Shown here: one piece after another, positions 1-7,237 of the stretch
How the letters are laid out: every line of letters starts with the position of its first letter
How positions within the stretch are numbered: the first letter of the stretch is position 1
DNA from: Patescibacteria group bacterium
GTDB lineage: Bacteria; Patescibacteriota; Minisyncoccia; Minisyncoccales; DG-74-1
Reading direction: 5' to 3'
Assembly: GCA_030016465.1 (NCBI GenBank)
Contig: JASEJL010000035.1
Span: 1 to 8,560, forward strand
Length of the DNA stretch: 8,560 bases
Notes under the pieces: generated by a model
The model's input: only the letters and a program-made list of their open reading frames with translations
Told to the model about the DNA's origin: nothing
Databases searched by the model: none
Position numbers and translations under genes: made by a program

Positions 1-140
1 CCAGTAAGAGTAGATGTCTGCTGAAGAATAAAAGAGATCTTAAAACAACACAGGAGGTGTCATAGGATAAAGGTAGAATTAAATAATCTAATATCTCTCT
101 TTCAGAGAACTGAGTTCAATCAAAAGAGAGACACTTCCCT

Positions 141-829
141 ATGGCTAAACTACCACAGATCTCTGCGAGAATTAAAGAAAAAGGATTCAGAATATGCTAG
201 ATTATGTCTTTTAAGAACCTTAAAAGAGACTGTCAATGGACCTGTATTGATGTTAAGACTAGAATTAGATTCTTAGCTTTATCTTTCTCTAATTCCTGAA
301 GACTTGGCAGAGCATTCATAGCTTCCATTATCTGGCAGCTAAGAACCTTTGGAATCTTAGCTAAAATCCATAATCTAGCATGATAGAAGTAAGGAATTCT
401 CAGCCTTACAAGAAAAATCCTTTAAAAAAGAGTTCAGGAATACTTCTTTGATCTCTTAGGAGAGTAACAAGGTCTTTAATTAGAAAAGGTCATGGTGAAG
501 ATAATGCCTTTGTAGAAAGGTTTCATCAAACAGATGATGAAGAATTCTACATCCTAAAGGGATTAGAAATGAAAACCTTAAAAAGAATGTTAGAATTGTT
601 ATCAGAATGGATTATTAGATACAATATTAAGAGAAGGCATCAGGGACTAAATGATTTAACTCCTTTAGAATATCTCAAGTCAATCAAACCAGAAATTCAT
701 CTGGCTATTGTCTTGTTTCCACCACTTATCTTAGATTCCCTAGAGACACTTCCGGTGTTTCAAGCTCAAAATATTCCTACCTACAAAATTGGTCAGAATG
801 GGGTGGACTATTACCTTTTAAATTTTTAA
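141..829 (+). pseudogene. Decayed DDE transposase (rve core, IS481/IS3-like)
   Basis: This is a broken transposase of the retroviral-integrase-fold DDE type. Pieces of the catalytic core can be read in order across different frames. At 237-296 the translation gives a block with IDVKTRIRFLALSF, where the first catalytic Asp would be D at 249-251. Around 389-440 comes HDRSKEFSALQEKSFKK, the second Asp region. From 488 comes GHGEDNAFVERFHQTDDEEF, holding the third acidic residue. The C-terminal part (569-829) reads WIIRYNIKRRHQGLNDLTPLEYL, typical of the family end, with a further tail ending at the TAA at 827-829. Stops (TGA at 297-299) and frameshifts near 375-390 and 450 break the gene, so no active product is expected; the open frame from 569 is only its C-terminal fragment. 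Positions 1-140 are probably its further eroded 5' part, but I could not align them. The exact IS family is uncertain. Confidence 0.8.
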
Positions 830-854
830 AAATTAGTGCTATAGTTTAATAATT

Positions 855-1724
855 ATGGATGAAATAAAAACTATAACTTTGGAAGACAAAAATTATCCGA
901 AGCTTTTGAAAGAAATAAAAGATCCACCAGAGGTTCTTTATTATATAGGAACCTTGCCCAAGCCTGATGAAAATTGCTTTGCTGTTGTTGGCACAAGAAG
1001 GTATTCTCTGTATGGAAAACAAGTGGCCTTGGAAATAGCTAGCGACTTGGCGGAAGCCGGATTAACCATTGTTTCTGGATTAGCGCCGGGAATTGATAGT
1101 TTTACTCATCAAGCAGCTGTAGAAAGAAATAAAAGGACTATCGCTATTTTAGGAACTGGCCTTGATGAAAAAAGTATTTATCCTCAATCGAATTTAAAAT
1201 TAGCCAGAAAAATTTTAGAAACCGGCGGCTGTCTTATTTCTGAATATCCACCTGAAACCCCCGGTTCTAAGTTCACTTTTCCCCAGAGAAATAGAATAAT
1301 TTCTGGTTTGTCTTTAGGAGTTTTGGTTGTTGAAGCAAAACAAAAAAGTGGGGCTTTAATTACTGCCCATCATGCCTTTAAGCAAAATCGAAAAGTCTTT
1401 GCCGTTCCTGGCTCTATTTATTCCTCAAACTCAAAAGGCTGCCACTATTTAATCAAAAAGGGCGCAAAATTGGTTGAAACTGCCAATGACATCTTATTAG
1501 AATTAAATTTACCAGAAATTACAAAATCCGGTCTCGTAACGGGTGAAAATAAAGAAGAAAATTTAATTTTAGAGGTCTTAAAAAAAGAGGCATTATATAT
1601 CGATAAAATTATTGAAAAGACGAAACTAAACGCGGCGACTGTCGCCAGCACCCTTGCAATTTTAGAAATAAAAGGTAAAGTAAGAAACTTAGGAGGAAAC
1701 GTTTATGCAACTAATTCTGGTTGA
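855..1724 (+). CDS. dprA: DNA-processing protein DprA (Smf)
   Basis: DprA is a cytoplasmic protein that binds incoming single-stranded DNA during natural transformation and loads RecA onto it. The 289-residue product has the Rossmann-like core with VVGTRR (44-49), SGLAPGID (74-81), a conserved His at 85, AILGTG (97-102), FPQRNRIISGLS (142-153) and SGALITA (165-171), then GCHYLIKKGA (195-204). Residues about 234-286 look like the C-terminal winged-helix domain often found in this family. There is no N-terminal SAM-like domain, so this is a compact form. The ATG at 855 gives the usual N-terminus, but no clear Shine-Dalgarno precedes it. It starts only 25 bases after the transposase remnant, so its promoter may lie in IS-derived DNA. 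The gene overlaps topA by 20 bases. The assignment is secure; an actual role in transformation is inferred from the family. Confidence 0.95.
   Translation: MDEIKTITLEDKNYPKLLKEIKDPPEVLYYIGTLPKPDENCFAVVGTRRYSLYGKQVALEIASDLAEAGLTIVSGLAPGIDSFTHQAAVERNKRTIAILGTGLDEKSIYPQSNLKLARKILETGGCLISEYPPETPGSKFTFPQRNRIISGLSLGVLVVEAKQKSGALITAHHAFKQNRKVFAVPGSIYSSNSKGCHYLIKKGAKLVETANDILLELNLPEITKSGLVTGENKEENLILEVLKKEALYIDKIIEKTKLNAATVASTLAILEIKGKVRNLGGNVYATNSG
1691..1696 (+). promoter_or_regulatory. Ribosome binding site of topA
   Basis: AGGAGG lies 8 bases before the topA ATG at 1705, inside the last codons of dprA. It is the only perfect Shine-Dalgarno I see in the window. It fixes the topA start and suggests that topA is translated from the dprA-topA message, with possible translational coupling. 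Confidence 0.85.
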
Positions 1725-3777
1725 GTCACCAACCAAAAGTAAAACTCTTCAAGGATTTTTAGGCCCAAAATATAGGGTTCTCTCTTCTTATGGACATGTT
1801 CGAGATTTACCAAAAGATGAGTTTGGAGTGGAAGTGGAAAATGATTTTAAACCAAAGTATATTATTATTCCAAAAGCCCGAGAAACTATCCAGTTTTTGA
1901 AAGAAGAAACTCAAAAGGCTGAAACCGTGATTTTAGCCTGTGACGAGGATCGGGAAGGAGAAGCAATAGCTTGGCACCTAACTCAGATTTTAAACTTAAA
2001 TGGGCAAAAACCTTATCAAAGAATTGTCTTTCATGAAATTACTAAATCAGCAATTGAAGAAGCTATCAAAAATCCAAGAAAAATTGATATGAATCTTGTT
2101 AACGCTCAGCAGGCCCGAAGAATCTTGGACAGAATTGTAGGTTATAAACTTTCTCCTTTTTTATGGAAAAAAGTGGCCAGGAGATTATCAGCCGGCAGGG
2201 TCCAATCAGTGGCAGTGAGACTAGTAGTTGAACGAGAAAGAGAAATTCAAAATTTTATTCCTCAGGAATACTGGACCATCGTCGCCCAACTAAAAAAAAC
2301 AGGGGGCGACCCCCTGTCAGATTTACAGGGGGCGACCCCCTGTCAGTTTGAAGCAGTTCTAATTAAGAAAAGTGGTAAAATTATTCCCAAATTGGGAATT
2401 AAAACGAAAGAAGAAGCAGATAAAATTGTAAAGGATTTAAAAGGAGCTGAATATAAAGTAATAAATATTCAGAAGAAAGAGGTTAAAAGGAATCCCCTAC
2501 CGCCATTCACCACTAGTACTTTACAGCAGGAAGCCTGGCAGAGATTTCATTGGCCGGCCAAATTAACAATGCAATTGGCTCAGCAACTTTATGAAACTGG
2601 AAAAATCACTTACCACAGAACCGATTCTCTAAATCTTTCTGATTTATCTCTTTTTGCTGCTAAAAAATTTATTATTAATCAATATGGCAATGAGTATTGG
2701 GCGGGATTTTTGAGAAGATATAAAGCTAAAGGAAGAGTTCAAGAAGCTCACGAGGCAATTAGGCCGACCTATCCAGAAAGAATGCCCCAATCAATAAAAT
2801 TAGAAAAAAATCAATTAAAACTTTATGACTTAATTTGGCGGCGATTTATTGTCTGCCAAATGGCCCAAGCCATATTTGACTCCACCATAGTAGATATTGA
2901 AGCTAAAAATTATTTGTTTCGAGCGACTGGACAAATTTTAAAGTTTGATGGGTTCTTAAAAGTGTTTCCCATAAAATATGAAGAAGCTGAACTGCCACCA
3001 CTTGAAATTGATGAAGTTTTGGAACTAGTAAAATTAATTCCTTCTCAGCATTTCACTCAACCTCCACCAAGATATACTGAAGCCACTTTAATTAAAGCTT
3101 TAGAACAAAACGGAATCGGCCGACCCTCAACTTATGCTCCGATTCTATCCACAATCCAGGAAAGAAATTATGTTGAAAAAGATGAAAATAAAAAATTTCG
3201 GCCGACAGAAATTGGTATTGTAGTTAATGACCTTTTGGTCAATCATTTTCCAAAAATTGTTGATGTAGGTTTTACAGCGAAAATGGAAAAGGATTTGGAC
3301 GAAATTGCCGAAGGTAAAATAAAATGGGTTAAGGTGTGTAAGAAATTTTATGAGCCATTTGAAGAAAATCTCCAAAAAAAATACGCGGAAGTTTCAAAAA
3401 AAGATATTACCGAAAAACCAACCGAAAAAAAATGTCCAAAATGCGGAAGCCAACTTTTAATTCGTCTTGGTAAATTTGGAAAATTCTATGCCTGTTCAAA
3501 ATTCCCAAAATGTAAATATACTAAATCCTTAGAAGAAAACACCTTGGGAATAAAATGTCCAAAATGTGAAAAAGGAGAAATTACTGAAAAAAGAACTAAA
3601 AAAAATAAAATTTTTTACGGCTGTAGTCGCTGGTCAAAATGCGATTTTGCTCTCTGGGACAAACCTACCGGCGAGAAATGTCCAAAATGTGGTTCTCTTT
3701 TAATTGAAACAAAACGCAAACAGGTAAAATGTTCAAATAAAAAATGTGATCATGTATTAAAAAATAATAAGAATTAG
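1705..3777 (+). CDS. topA: DNA topoisomerase I (type IA)
   Basis: TopA relaxes negative supercoils by cutting one DNA strand through a tyrosine link. The 690-residue product has a Toprim domain with E7 in LVESPTK and the metal-binding acidic cluster D80/D82/E84 (DEDREGE). The conserved segment ARRILDRIVGYKLSP (137-151) and SAGRVQS (162-168) follow. The catalytic tyrosine is Y303 in ITYHRTDS, then EAHEAIRPT (347-355) and NGIGRPSTYAPI (469-480). The C-terminus carries three four-cysteine zinc ribbons: C577/C580/C597/C603, C618/C621/C640/C646 and C659/C662/C676/C681. Two things are odd. Residues 199-214 come from a GC-rich tandem palindrome inserted in frame, and the residue after the catalytic Tyr is His where E. 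coli has Met. The start is fixed by AGGAGG. Length and domain order otherwise fit a complete enzyme of the bacterial type. Confidence 0.97.
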   Translation: MQLILVESPTKSKTLQGFLGPKYRVLSSYGHVRDLPKDEFGVEVENDFKPKYIIIPKARETIQFLKEETQKAETVILACDEDREGEAIAWHLTQILNLNGQKPYQRIVFHEITKSAIEEAIKNPRKIDMNLVNAQQARRILDRIVGYKLSPFLWKKVARRLSAGRVQSVAVRLVVEREREIQNFIPQEYWTIVAQLKKTGGDPLSDLQGATPCQFEAVLIKKSGKIIPKLGIKTKEEADKIVKDLKGAEYKVINIQKKEVKRNPLPPFTTSTLQQEAWQRFHWPAKLTMQLAQQLYETGKITYHRTDSLNLSDLSLFAAKKFIINQYGNEYWAGFLRRYKAKGRVQEAHEAIRPTYPERMPQSIKLEKNQLKLYDLIWRRFIVCQMAQAIFDSTIVDIEAKNYLFRATGQILKFDGFLKVFPIKYEEAELPPLEIDEVLELVKLIPSQHFTQPPPRYTEATLIKALEQNGIGRPSTYAPILSTIQERNYVEKDENKKFRPTEIGIVVNDLLVNHFPKIVDVGFTAKMEKDLDEIAEGKIKWVKVCKKFYEPFEENLQKKYAEVSKKDITEKPTEKKCPKCGSQLLIRLGKFGKFYACSKFPKCKYTKSLEENTLGIKCPKCEKGEITEKRTKKNKIFYGCSRWSKCDFALWDKPTGEKCPKCGSLLIETKRKQVKCSNKKCDHVLKNNKN
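2299..2346 (+). repeat. Tandem palindromic element inserted in frame in topA
   Basis: Two identical 22-base units (2299-2320 and 2325-2346) are separated by ATTT, so the period is 26. Each contains the 19-base palindrome acagggggcgaccccctgt, which folds as an 8-bp stem (ACAGGGGG/CCCCCTGT) with a CGA loop. The GC-rich block stands out sharply from the AT-rich gene. It spans exactly 16 codons (T199 to Q214), and because 26 is not a multiple of 3 the two copies are read in different frames (TGGDPLS and LQGATPCQ). Removing it leaves a continuous strand pair, VAQLKK then FEAVLIKK, which looks like an ordinary TopA. By analogy with Rickettsia palindromic elements I read it as a small mobile repeat tolerated in a surface loop; this origin is inference. 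Confidence 0.85.
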
Positions 3778-3793
3778 GCAAAACCTAACTCTT
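3769..3793 (+). other. Weak hairpin over the topA stop codon
   Basis: AAGA-A-TTAGG pairs with CCTAA-C-TCTT around a CAAAA loop, giving 5 + 4 pairs with one A-C mismatch. The stem covers the topA stop codon (3775-3777). No T-tract follows, so it is not a convincing terminator by itself. It might protect the 3' end or be chance. Confidence 0.3.
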
Positions 3794-3940
3794 GTTCCCT
3801 AAAAATTAACTAATCTGTATCATAAAACTTCACTGCCGTAATGGCAGCTCTAATTGGTTATTATCACCAAAAAGAAGCTCGAAAGAAAAACTCTAAAAAC
3901 ATTGAAGCTAAAGCCAATTTAAGGTTAGAATATCAAAAAG

Positions 3941-3972
3941 GCTTGCATTCTTTTATTTTTAGCAAGCTTTTT
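3941..3972. terminator. Bidirectional terminator between topA and valS
   Basis: GCTTGC (3941-3946) pairs with GCAAGC (3962-3967) around a T-rich loop. A run of A precedes the stem (3935-3939) and a run of T follows it (3968-3972), so it can end transcription in both directions. It begins right after the valS stop codon (3971-3973, read on the - strand) and lies about 165 bases after the end of topA. The stretch from 3794 to 3940 shows no convincing gene. Confidence 0.65.
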
Positions 3973-6136
3973 ACTTGAAGAATGTCTGGCGCTTTGGCCA
4001 ATCCTCTATTATTAAAGCCTTTTTAGGTTTCCCCGGTAACATCTGATAAATTTCTTCTGTTACAAAGGGCATAAACGGATGGAGCAATTTAAGAGAAGTG
4101 GAAAGTACTCTATGCAACACCCATCTGCCAGTTAGTTTGTCTTGAGGGTTTTTGCCTTTAAAAAGCCTTTTCTTTATATCTTCAATGGTCTGGTCACAAA
4201 ATTTATGCCAAAAGAAATTGTAAATTTCTTCTGCAGCTTGATGGAATCTGAAATTCTGGAAGGACCGATTAACCCTGTCTATAGTAGAGTTTAGTTCAGA
4301 AAGTATCCAACGGTCTTTTTTCGTCAATCGGAGGTCTTTCTGTTTGGCTTCAAGAAAATCGGTCTTTTCTTGGAGGTGATAAAGCACAAATCTTGCTGCA
4401 TTCCATATTTTGTTTGCAAAACGACGCTGGGCAATGATTTTTTGTTCTGAAACTATCACGTCTCTACCCGGACTAGTTCCAAAAACCAAGGCCATCCTTA
4501 AGGCATCTGCCCCATACAAATCAACCACTCCTAAAGGATCAATGACGTTACCCTTAGATTTGGACATTTTTTGACGGTCTTTGTCTCTGACTAAACCGTG
4601 AAGGTAAACGTATTTAAAGGGAATCTTTCCAGTACAATAAATCCCCATCATAATCATCCGGGCCACCCAAAAAAACAAAATGTCGTAACCGGTCTCCATT
4701 ACGGTAGTGGGATAGAAATACTTGTAATCTTTCGTTTCTTCTGGCCACCCAAAAACTATAAATGGCCACTGACCGGAAGAAAACCAGGTATCCAGAGTGT
4801 CAGGGTCTTGCCTCAAGCTGCTCTTTCGGCATTTGGGACAAGTTTCCGGTTTTTTTACATCCACCAGAATCTCTCCACATTGGCAATACCAAACCGGTAT
4901 TCGATGGCCCCACCAGATTTGCCGAGAAATACACCAGTCTTTGATATTCTCCATCCAGTGGAAAAAAATCTTTTCGTAATGACTGGGGATAAACCGGATT
5001 TTTTTCTGTCTGACTACTTTTAGGGCCGGTTCAGCTATTTTTTTAGCCTTGACAAACCATTGTTCAGAGACCAAAGGTTCAATAATGGTATGGCATCGGT
5101 CACAAGTCCCTACGGCGTGGAAGTAATCCTCTTGCTTTGCTAGCAATCCCTGTTCTTGGAGATTCTTTATGATTTTTTTCCGGGCAGAAATTACCTCCAA
5201 TCCAGCGTAGTCCTTACCTGCTTTTTCTGTCATTTTGCCATCTTTCCCAATCACCTCAATAATCGGCAACTGGTGTTGTTCCCCAATCTCAAAGTCTACC
5301 GGGTCGTGGGCTGGAGTAACTTTAACTGCTCCGGTTCCAAATTCTGGCTCTATCCTTTCGTCAGCAATTAAGGGGATAGTGCGGCCGACAAGTGGTAGTT
5401 GAACTTGAATCTCCTTCTCTAATAATTCTTTATATCTTTTGTCTTTGGGATTCACGGCTACAGCGGTATCTCCTAGCATGGTTTCTGGACGGGTAGTAGT
5501 TACTATGATGAAATCCTCGGAATCCACAATAGGGTATTTAATAAATACCAATTTAGTAGTTCGTTCTTCGTATTTCACCTCTAAATCTGAAAGGGCAGTT
5601 CCGCAGCGAGGACACCAGTTTATAATTCGTTTCCCGCGATAAATCAATCCATCTTCATACATTTTTTTAAAAGTATGATAGACGGCCTTACTAATCTGGG
5701 GCTCTAAAGTAAATTTTTTGCGAGTCCAATCACAACTGGCCCCCAGTTTTTTTAACTGGCTTTCCATAATTTCCCGATTTCGCCTGGTAAAATCATAGAT
5801 CTGTTTGTAGAATTCTTCTCGGCCTAAATCAAACCGGCTCTTTCCCTGTTTAGACAATACTTCTTCGTAAGCCACCTGGCTGGCAATTCCAGCATGATCT
5901 GCTCCGGGAAGCCAAAGGGTAGGATCTTTTTTCATCCGATGATATCGAATCATAATATCCTCAAGGGTCACAAAAACGGCATGACCGATATGTAACACAC
6001 CGTTGGCATTGGGAGGAGGCATAATAATCACGAAGGGCAATTTGGTATAATCAATTGCTGGAGTAAAATATCCTCCCTTTTCCCAGAGGGAATAAATCTT
6101 TGATTCACTTTTTTGAGGTTTATAGGTTTTTTCCAT
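3971..6136 (-). CDS. valS: Valyl-tRNA synthetase, short form
   Basis: This class I synthetase attaches valine to tRNA-Val in the cytoplasm. The 721-residue product carries PPPNANG with HIGH (49-52), KMSKS (523-527), and an editing (CP1) domain with TTTRPETMLGDTAVAVNP (213-230) and GTGAVKVTPAHDP (267-279). Cysteine pairs C175/C178 with C345/C348, and C418/C420 with C433/C436, look like two zinc sites. The anticodon-binding helical domain is recognisable up to HPFMPFVTEEIYQ (686-698). The protein then ends after about 23 residues, whereas typical bacterial ValRS runs to roughly 860-950 residues and ends in a coiled-coil arm. I chose the ATG at 6136 because GAGGA sits 5 bases before it and MEKTYKP is the usual N-terminus; the frame extends to an ATG at 6172, adding 12 unlikely residues. 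A terminator follows the stop immediately, so the short end looks genuine. Confidence 0.95.
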   Translation of the reverse strand: MEKTYKPQKSESKIYSLWEKGGYFTPAIDYTKLPFVIIMPPPNANGVLHIGHAVFVTLEDIMIRYHRMKKDPTLWLPGADHAGIASQVAYEEVLSKQGKSRFDLGREEFYKQIYDFTRRNREIMESQLKKLGASCDWTRKKFTLEPQISKAVYHTFKKMYEDGLIYRGKRIINWCPRCGTALSDLEVKYEERTTKLVFIKYPIVDSEDFIIVTTTRPETMLGDTAVAVNPKDKRYKELLEKEIQVQLPLVGRTIPLIADERIEPEFGTGAVKVTPAHDPVDFEIGEQHQLPIIEVIGKDGKMTEKAGKDYAGLEVISARKKIIKNLQEQGLLAKQEDYFHAVGTCDRCHTIIEPLVSEQWFVKAKKIAEPALKVVRQKKIRFIPSHYEKIFFHWMENIKDWCISRQIWWGHRIPVWYCQCGEILVDVKKPETCPKCRKSSLRQDPDTLDTWFSSGQWPFIVFGWPEETKDYKYFYPTTVMETGYDILFFWVARMIMMGIYCTGKIPFKYVYLHGLVRDKDRQKMSKSKGNVIDPLGVVDLYGADALRMALVFGTSPGRDVIVSEQKIIAQRRFANKIWNAARFVLYHLQEKTDFLEAKQKDLRLTKKDRWILSELNSTIDRVNRSFQNFRFHQAAEEIYNFFWHKFCDQTIEDIKKRLFKGKNPQDKLTGRWVLHRVLSTSLKLLHPFMPFVTEEIYQMLPGKPKKALIIEDWPKRQTFFK

Positions 6137-6141
6137 TTGAG

Positions 6142-6146
6142 TCCTC
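6142..6146 (-). promoter_or_regulatory. Ribosome binding site of valS
   Basis: On the - strand GAGGA lies 5 bases before the ATG at 6136. It favours this start over upstream in-frame ATG codons at 6148 and 6172, which lack a comparable site. Confidence 0.6.
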
Positions 6147-6254
6147 ATTTTTATATTTTTAGATTCTATCAAAATTTTTCTTTTATTTCAATTTTCAGTT
6201 TTCAAGATAGGTTAATATTTTAAAATTGTATCTCAACCAATAGGGTGGGAATAT

Positions 6255-6260
6255 ATTATA
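6255..6260 (-). promoter_or_regulatory. Possible -10 box of the valS promoter
   Basis: On the - strand the hexamer is TATAAT, about 120 bases before the valS start. It follows the hairpin at 6269-6296, which would end any transcript from the upstream remnant. I see no good -35 hexamer at the expected spacing, and the region is AT-rich, so chance is quite possible. Confidence 0.3.
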
Positions 6261-6268
6261 TACCTTTA

Positions 6269-6296
6269 AAAAGATGAATAAAAAAGTTCATCTTTT
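6269..6296 (-). terminator. Hairpin, probable terminator of the - strand remnant
   Basis: AAAAGATGAA (6269-6278) and TTCATCTTTT (6287-6296) form a perfect 10-bp stem around an 8-base loop. Read on the - strand it begins 9 bases after the stop codon of the remnant at 6305 and ends in a T-run, as expected for a factor-independent terminator. The stem is AT-rich and thus weak. Confidence 0.45.
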
Positions 6297-6304
6297 CCTA
6301 AAAT

Positions 6305-6532
6305 TTATTTTTGCCATTTTTTTATTCCATCATTGTACCAATGCTCACCAACTAACTCTTTAATTTCTCCAGCTGAAGTTAATTCTGTTTTAAGGTCTTT
6401 TGCCATTGAAGAAAGGAAATCTCTAAAAGTCACTTTTCAAGCACTCCCTGTCAAAATCCTTCTGTTTGAATTATAATAATTTAAAAGCTTGGTCAAGTAG
6501 TCAATGAGATAAATAAAAGTTTGGTCAATGAC
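6305..6532 (-). pseudogene. Probable remnant of an unrecognised gene
   Basis: On the - strand a frame from 6532 to the TAA at 6305-6307 reads like protein and is interrupted by one TGA at 6437-6439. The part before the stop reads IDYLTKLLNYYNSNRRILTG; the 43 residues after it include TFRDFLSSMAKDLKTELT, then GEIKELVGEHWYNDGIKKWQ. The mix of amphipathic and aromatic residues is not what random AT-rich DNA gives. A hairpin terminator follows 9 bases after the stop. The 5' end is missing and runs into the start of the PrsW-family gene. I do not recognise the family. A short intact gene starting at the internal ATG (29 codons) cannot be excluded, but no ribosome binding site supports it. Confidence 0.4.
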
Positions 6533-7235
6533 GTATTACTTTTACATATTTTTGGGTTTAGTTCCAAGTATAATCTGGCTCCTTTTTTATCTCCGGAAAG
6601 ATGTTCATCCTGAATCAAATCCGATGGTCATTAAAATCTTTTTTTATGGAATGTTGGTGGCTTTACCAGCTATTTTTCTGGAAATGGGAATTTTCAAGGT
6701 CTTGACCAAGTTAAATCTTCCTTTGATTTATTTAGCCATTTTAAATACTTTCCTCGGGGGGGCCCTGATTGAGGAAGTAATGAAATTTTTAGTGGTCAAA
6801 AAAGAAGTTTTATATAGCGCTGAATTTGACGAACCAATTGATGCCATGCTCTATATGATTATTGCCGCTTTAGGTTTTGCCGCTTCAGAAAACATTTTGA
6901 TTTTACTCGGTTTGGGCCCAGAGCTATTTTTGCTCCAGGCCCTGATAACTTTCATCTTGCGATTTTGGGGTGCAACTTTTTTACATGCCCTTTGCTCGGG
7001 ACTGGTAGGATATTTTTTAGCCCTCTCTCTTTTTGAAACCAGAAAAAGATTAAAATTGATTTCTTTAGGACTGTTAATAAGTATTGTCTTGCACGGACTT
7101 TATAATTTCTCTATAATGGAAATTGAGGGAAGTTTAAAATTGCTAATTCCTCTGATTATCTTAATTTGTTTAGCCATTTTCCTAACTTTTAGTTTCAAAA
7201 GGTTGAAAAGAATGAAAAGTGTTTGTAAAATATAA
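6528..7235 (+). CDS. PrsW-family intramembrane metalloprotease
   Basis: The 235-residue product is a polytopic membrane protein of the PrsW family (related to the CPBP/Abi proteases). Known PrsW of Bacillus subtilis cuts the anti-sigma factor RsiW, but targets of most family members are unknown. Motifs fit the family: EEVMK (82-86, the EExxK motif), FAASEN (117-122), H153 in FLHALCSG and HGLYNF (189-194). The glutamates and histidines are the likely metal ligands and catalytic residues. I see about seven or eight hydrophobic segments, near residues 3-21, 36-55, 66-85, 106-128, 136-150, 151-169, 177-196 and 203-222. The basic tail (KRLKRMK, 224-230) suggests a cytoplasmic C-terminus. No clear ribosome binding site precedes the ATG, but MTYYFYIFLGLVPS is a typical family start. 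No anti-sigma factor is nearby, so its substrate cannot be inferred here. Confidence 0.88.
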   Translation: MTYYFYIFLGLVPSIIWLLFYLRKDVHPESNPMVIKIFFYGMLVALPAIFLEMGIFKVLTKLNLPLIYLAILNTFLGGALIEEVMKFLVVKKEVLYSAEFDEPIDAMLYMIIAALGFAASENILILLGLGPELFLLQALITFILRFWGATFLHALCSGLVGYFLALSLFETRKRLKLISLGLLISIVLHGLYNFSIMEIEGSLKLLIPLIILICLAIFLTFSFKRLKRMKSVCKI

Positions 7236-7236
7236 T
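7231..7236 (+). promoter_or_regulatory. Possible -10 box for the Hsp20 gene
   Basis: TATAAT overlaps the stop codon of the PrsW-family gene (7233-7235). A TTGAAA at 7203-7208 is 22 bases upstream, which is wider than the usual 17. If used, the transcript leader would contain the inverted-repeat array at 7238-7319. The support is weak. Confidence 0.25.
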
Positions 7237-7237
7237 C

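Noticed and set aside
128..753. GAGACACTTCC occurring at 128-138 and 743-753 as IS ends or a duplication
   Set aside because: An 11-base match with no extension, one copy lying inside transposase coding sequence; probably chance.
2299..2346. CRISPR-like repeat in topA
   Set aside because: Only two units 4 bases apart, inside a conserved gene and in frame; there are no spacers of CRISPR length.
3832..3846. CTGCC-GTAAT-GGCAG hairpin as the topA terminator
   Set aside because: The stem is only 5 bp and no T-run follows; the hairpin at 3941-3972 is a better candidate.
3841..3978. A 45-codon + strand frame starting MAALIGYYHQKEARK
   Set aside because: It has no ribosome binding site, runs through the terminator hairpin into the end of valS, and matches no family I know. 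It could be an old fragment but is not supportable as a gene.
4598..5023. Long + strand open frame opposite valS
   Set aside because: It lies wholly within a well-supported valS on the other strand and its translation shows no domain features.
6437..6439. TGA read as an amino acid, as in Gracilibacteria
   Set aside because: dprA and the Hsp20 gene end at TGA, and none of the intact genes contains an in-frame TGA, so the standard code applies.
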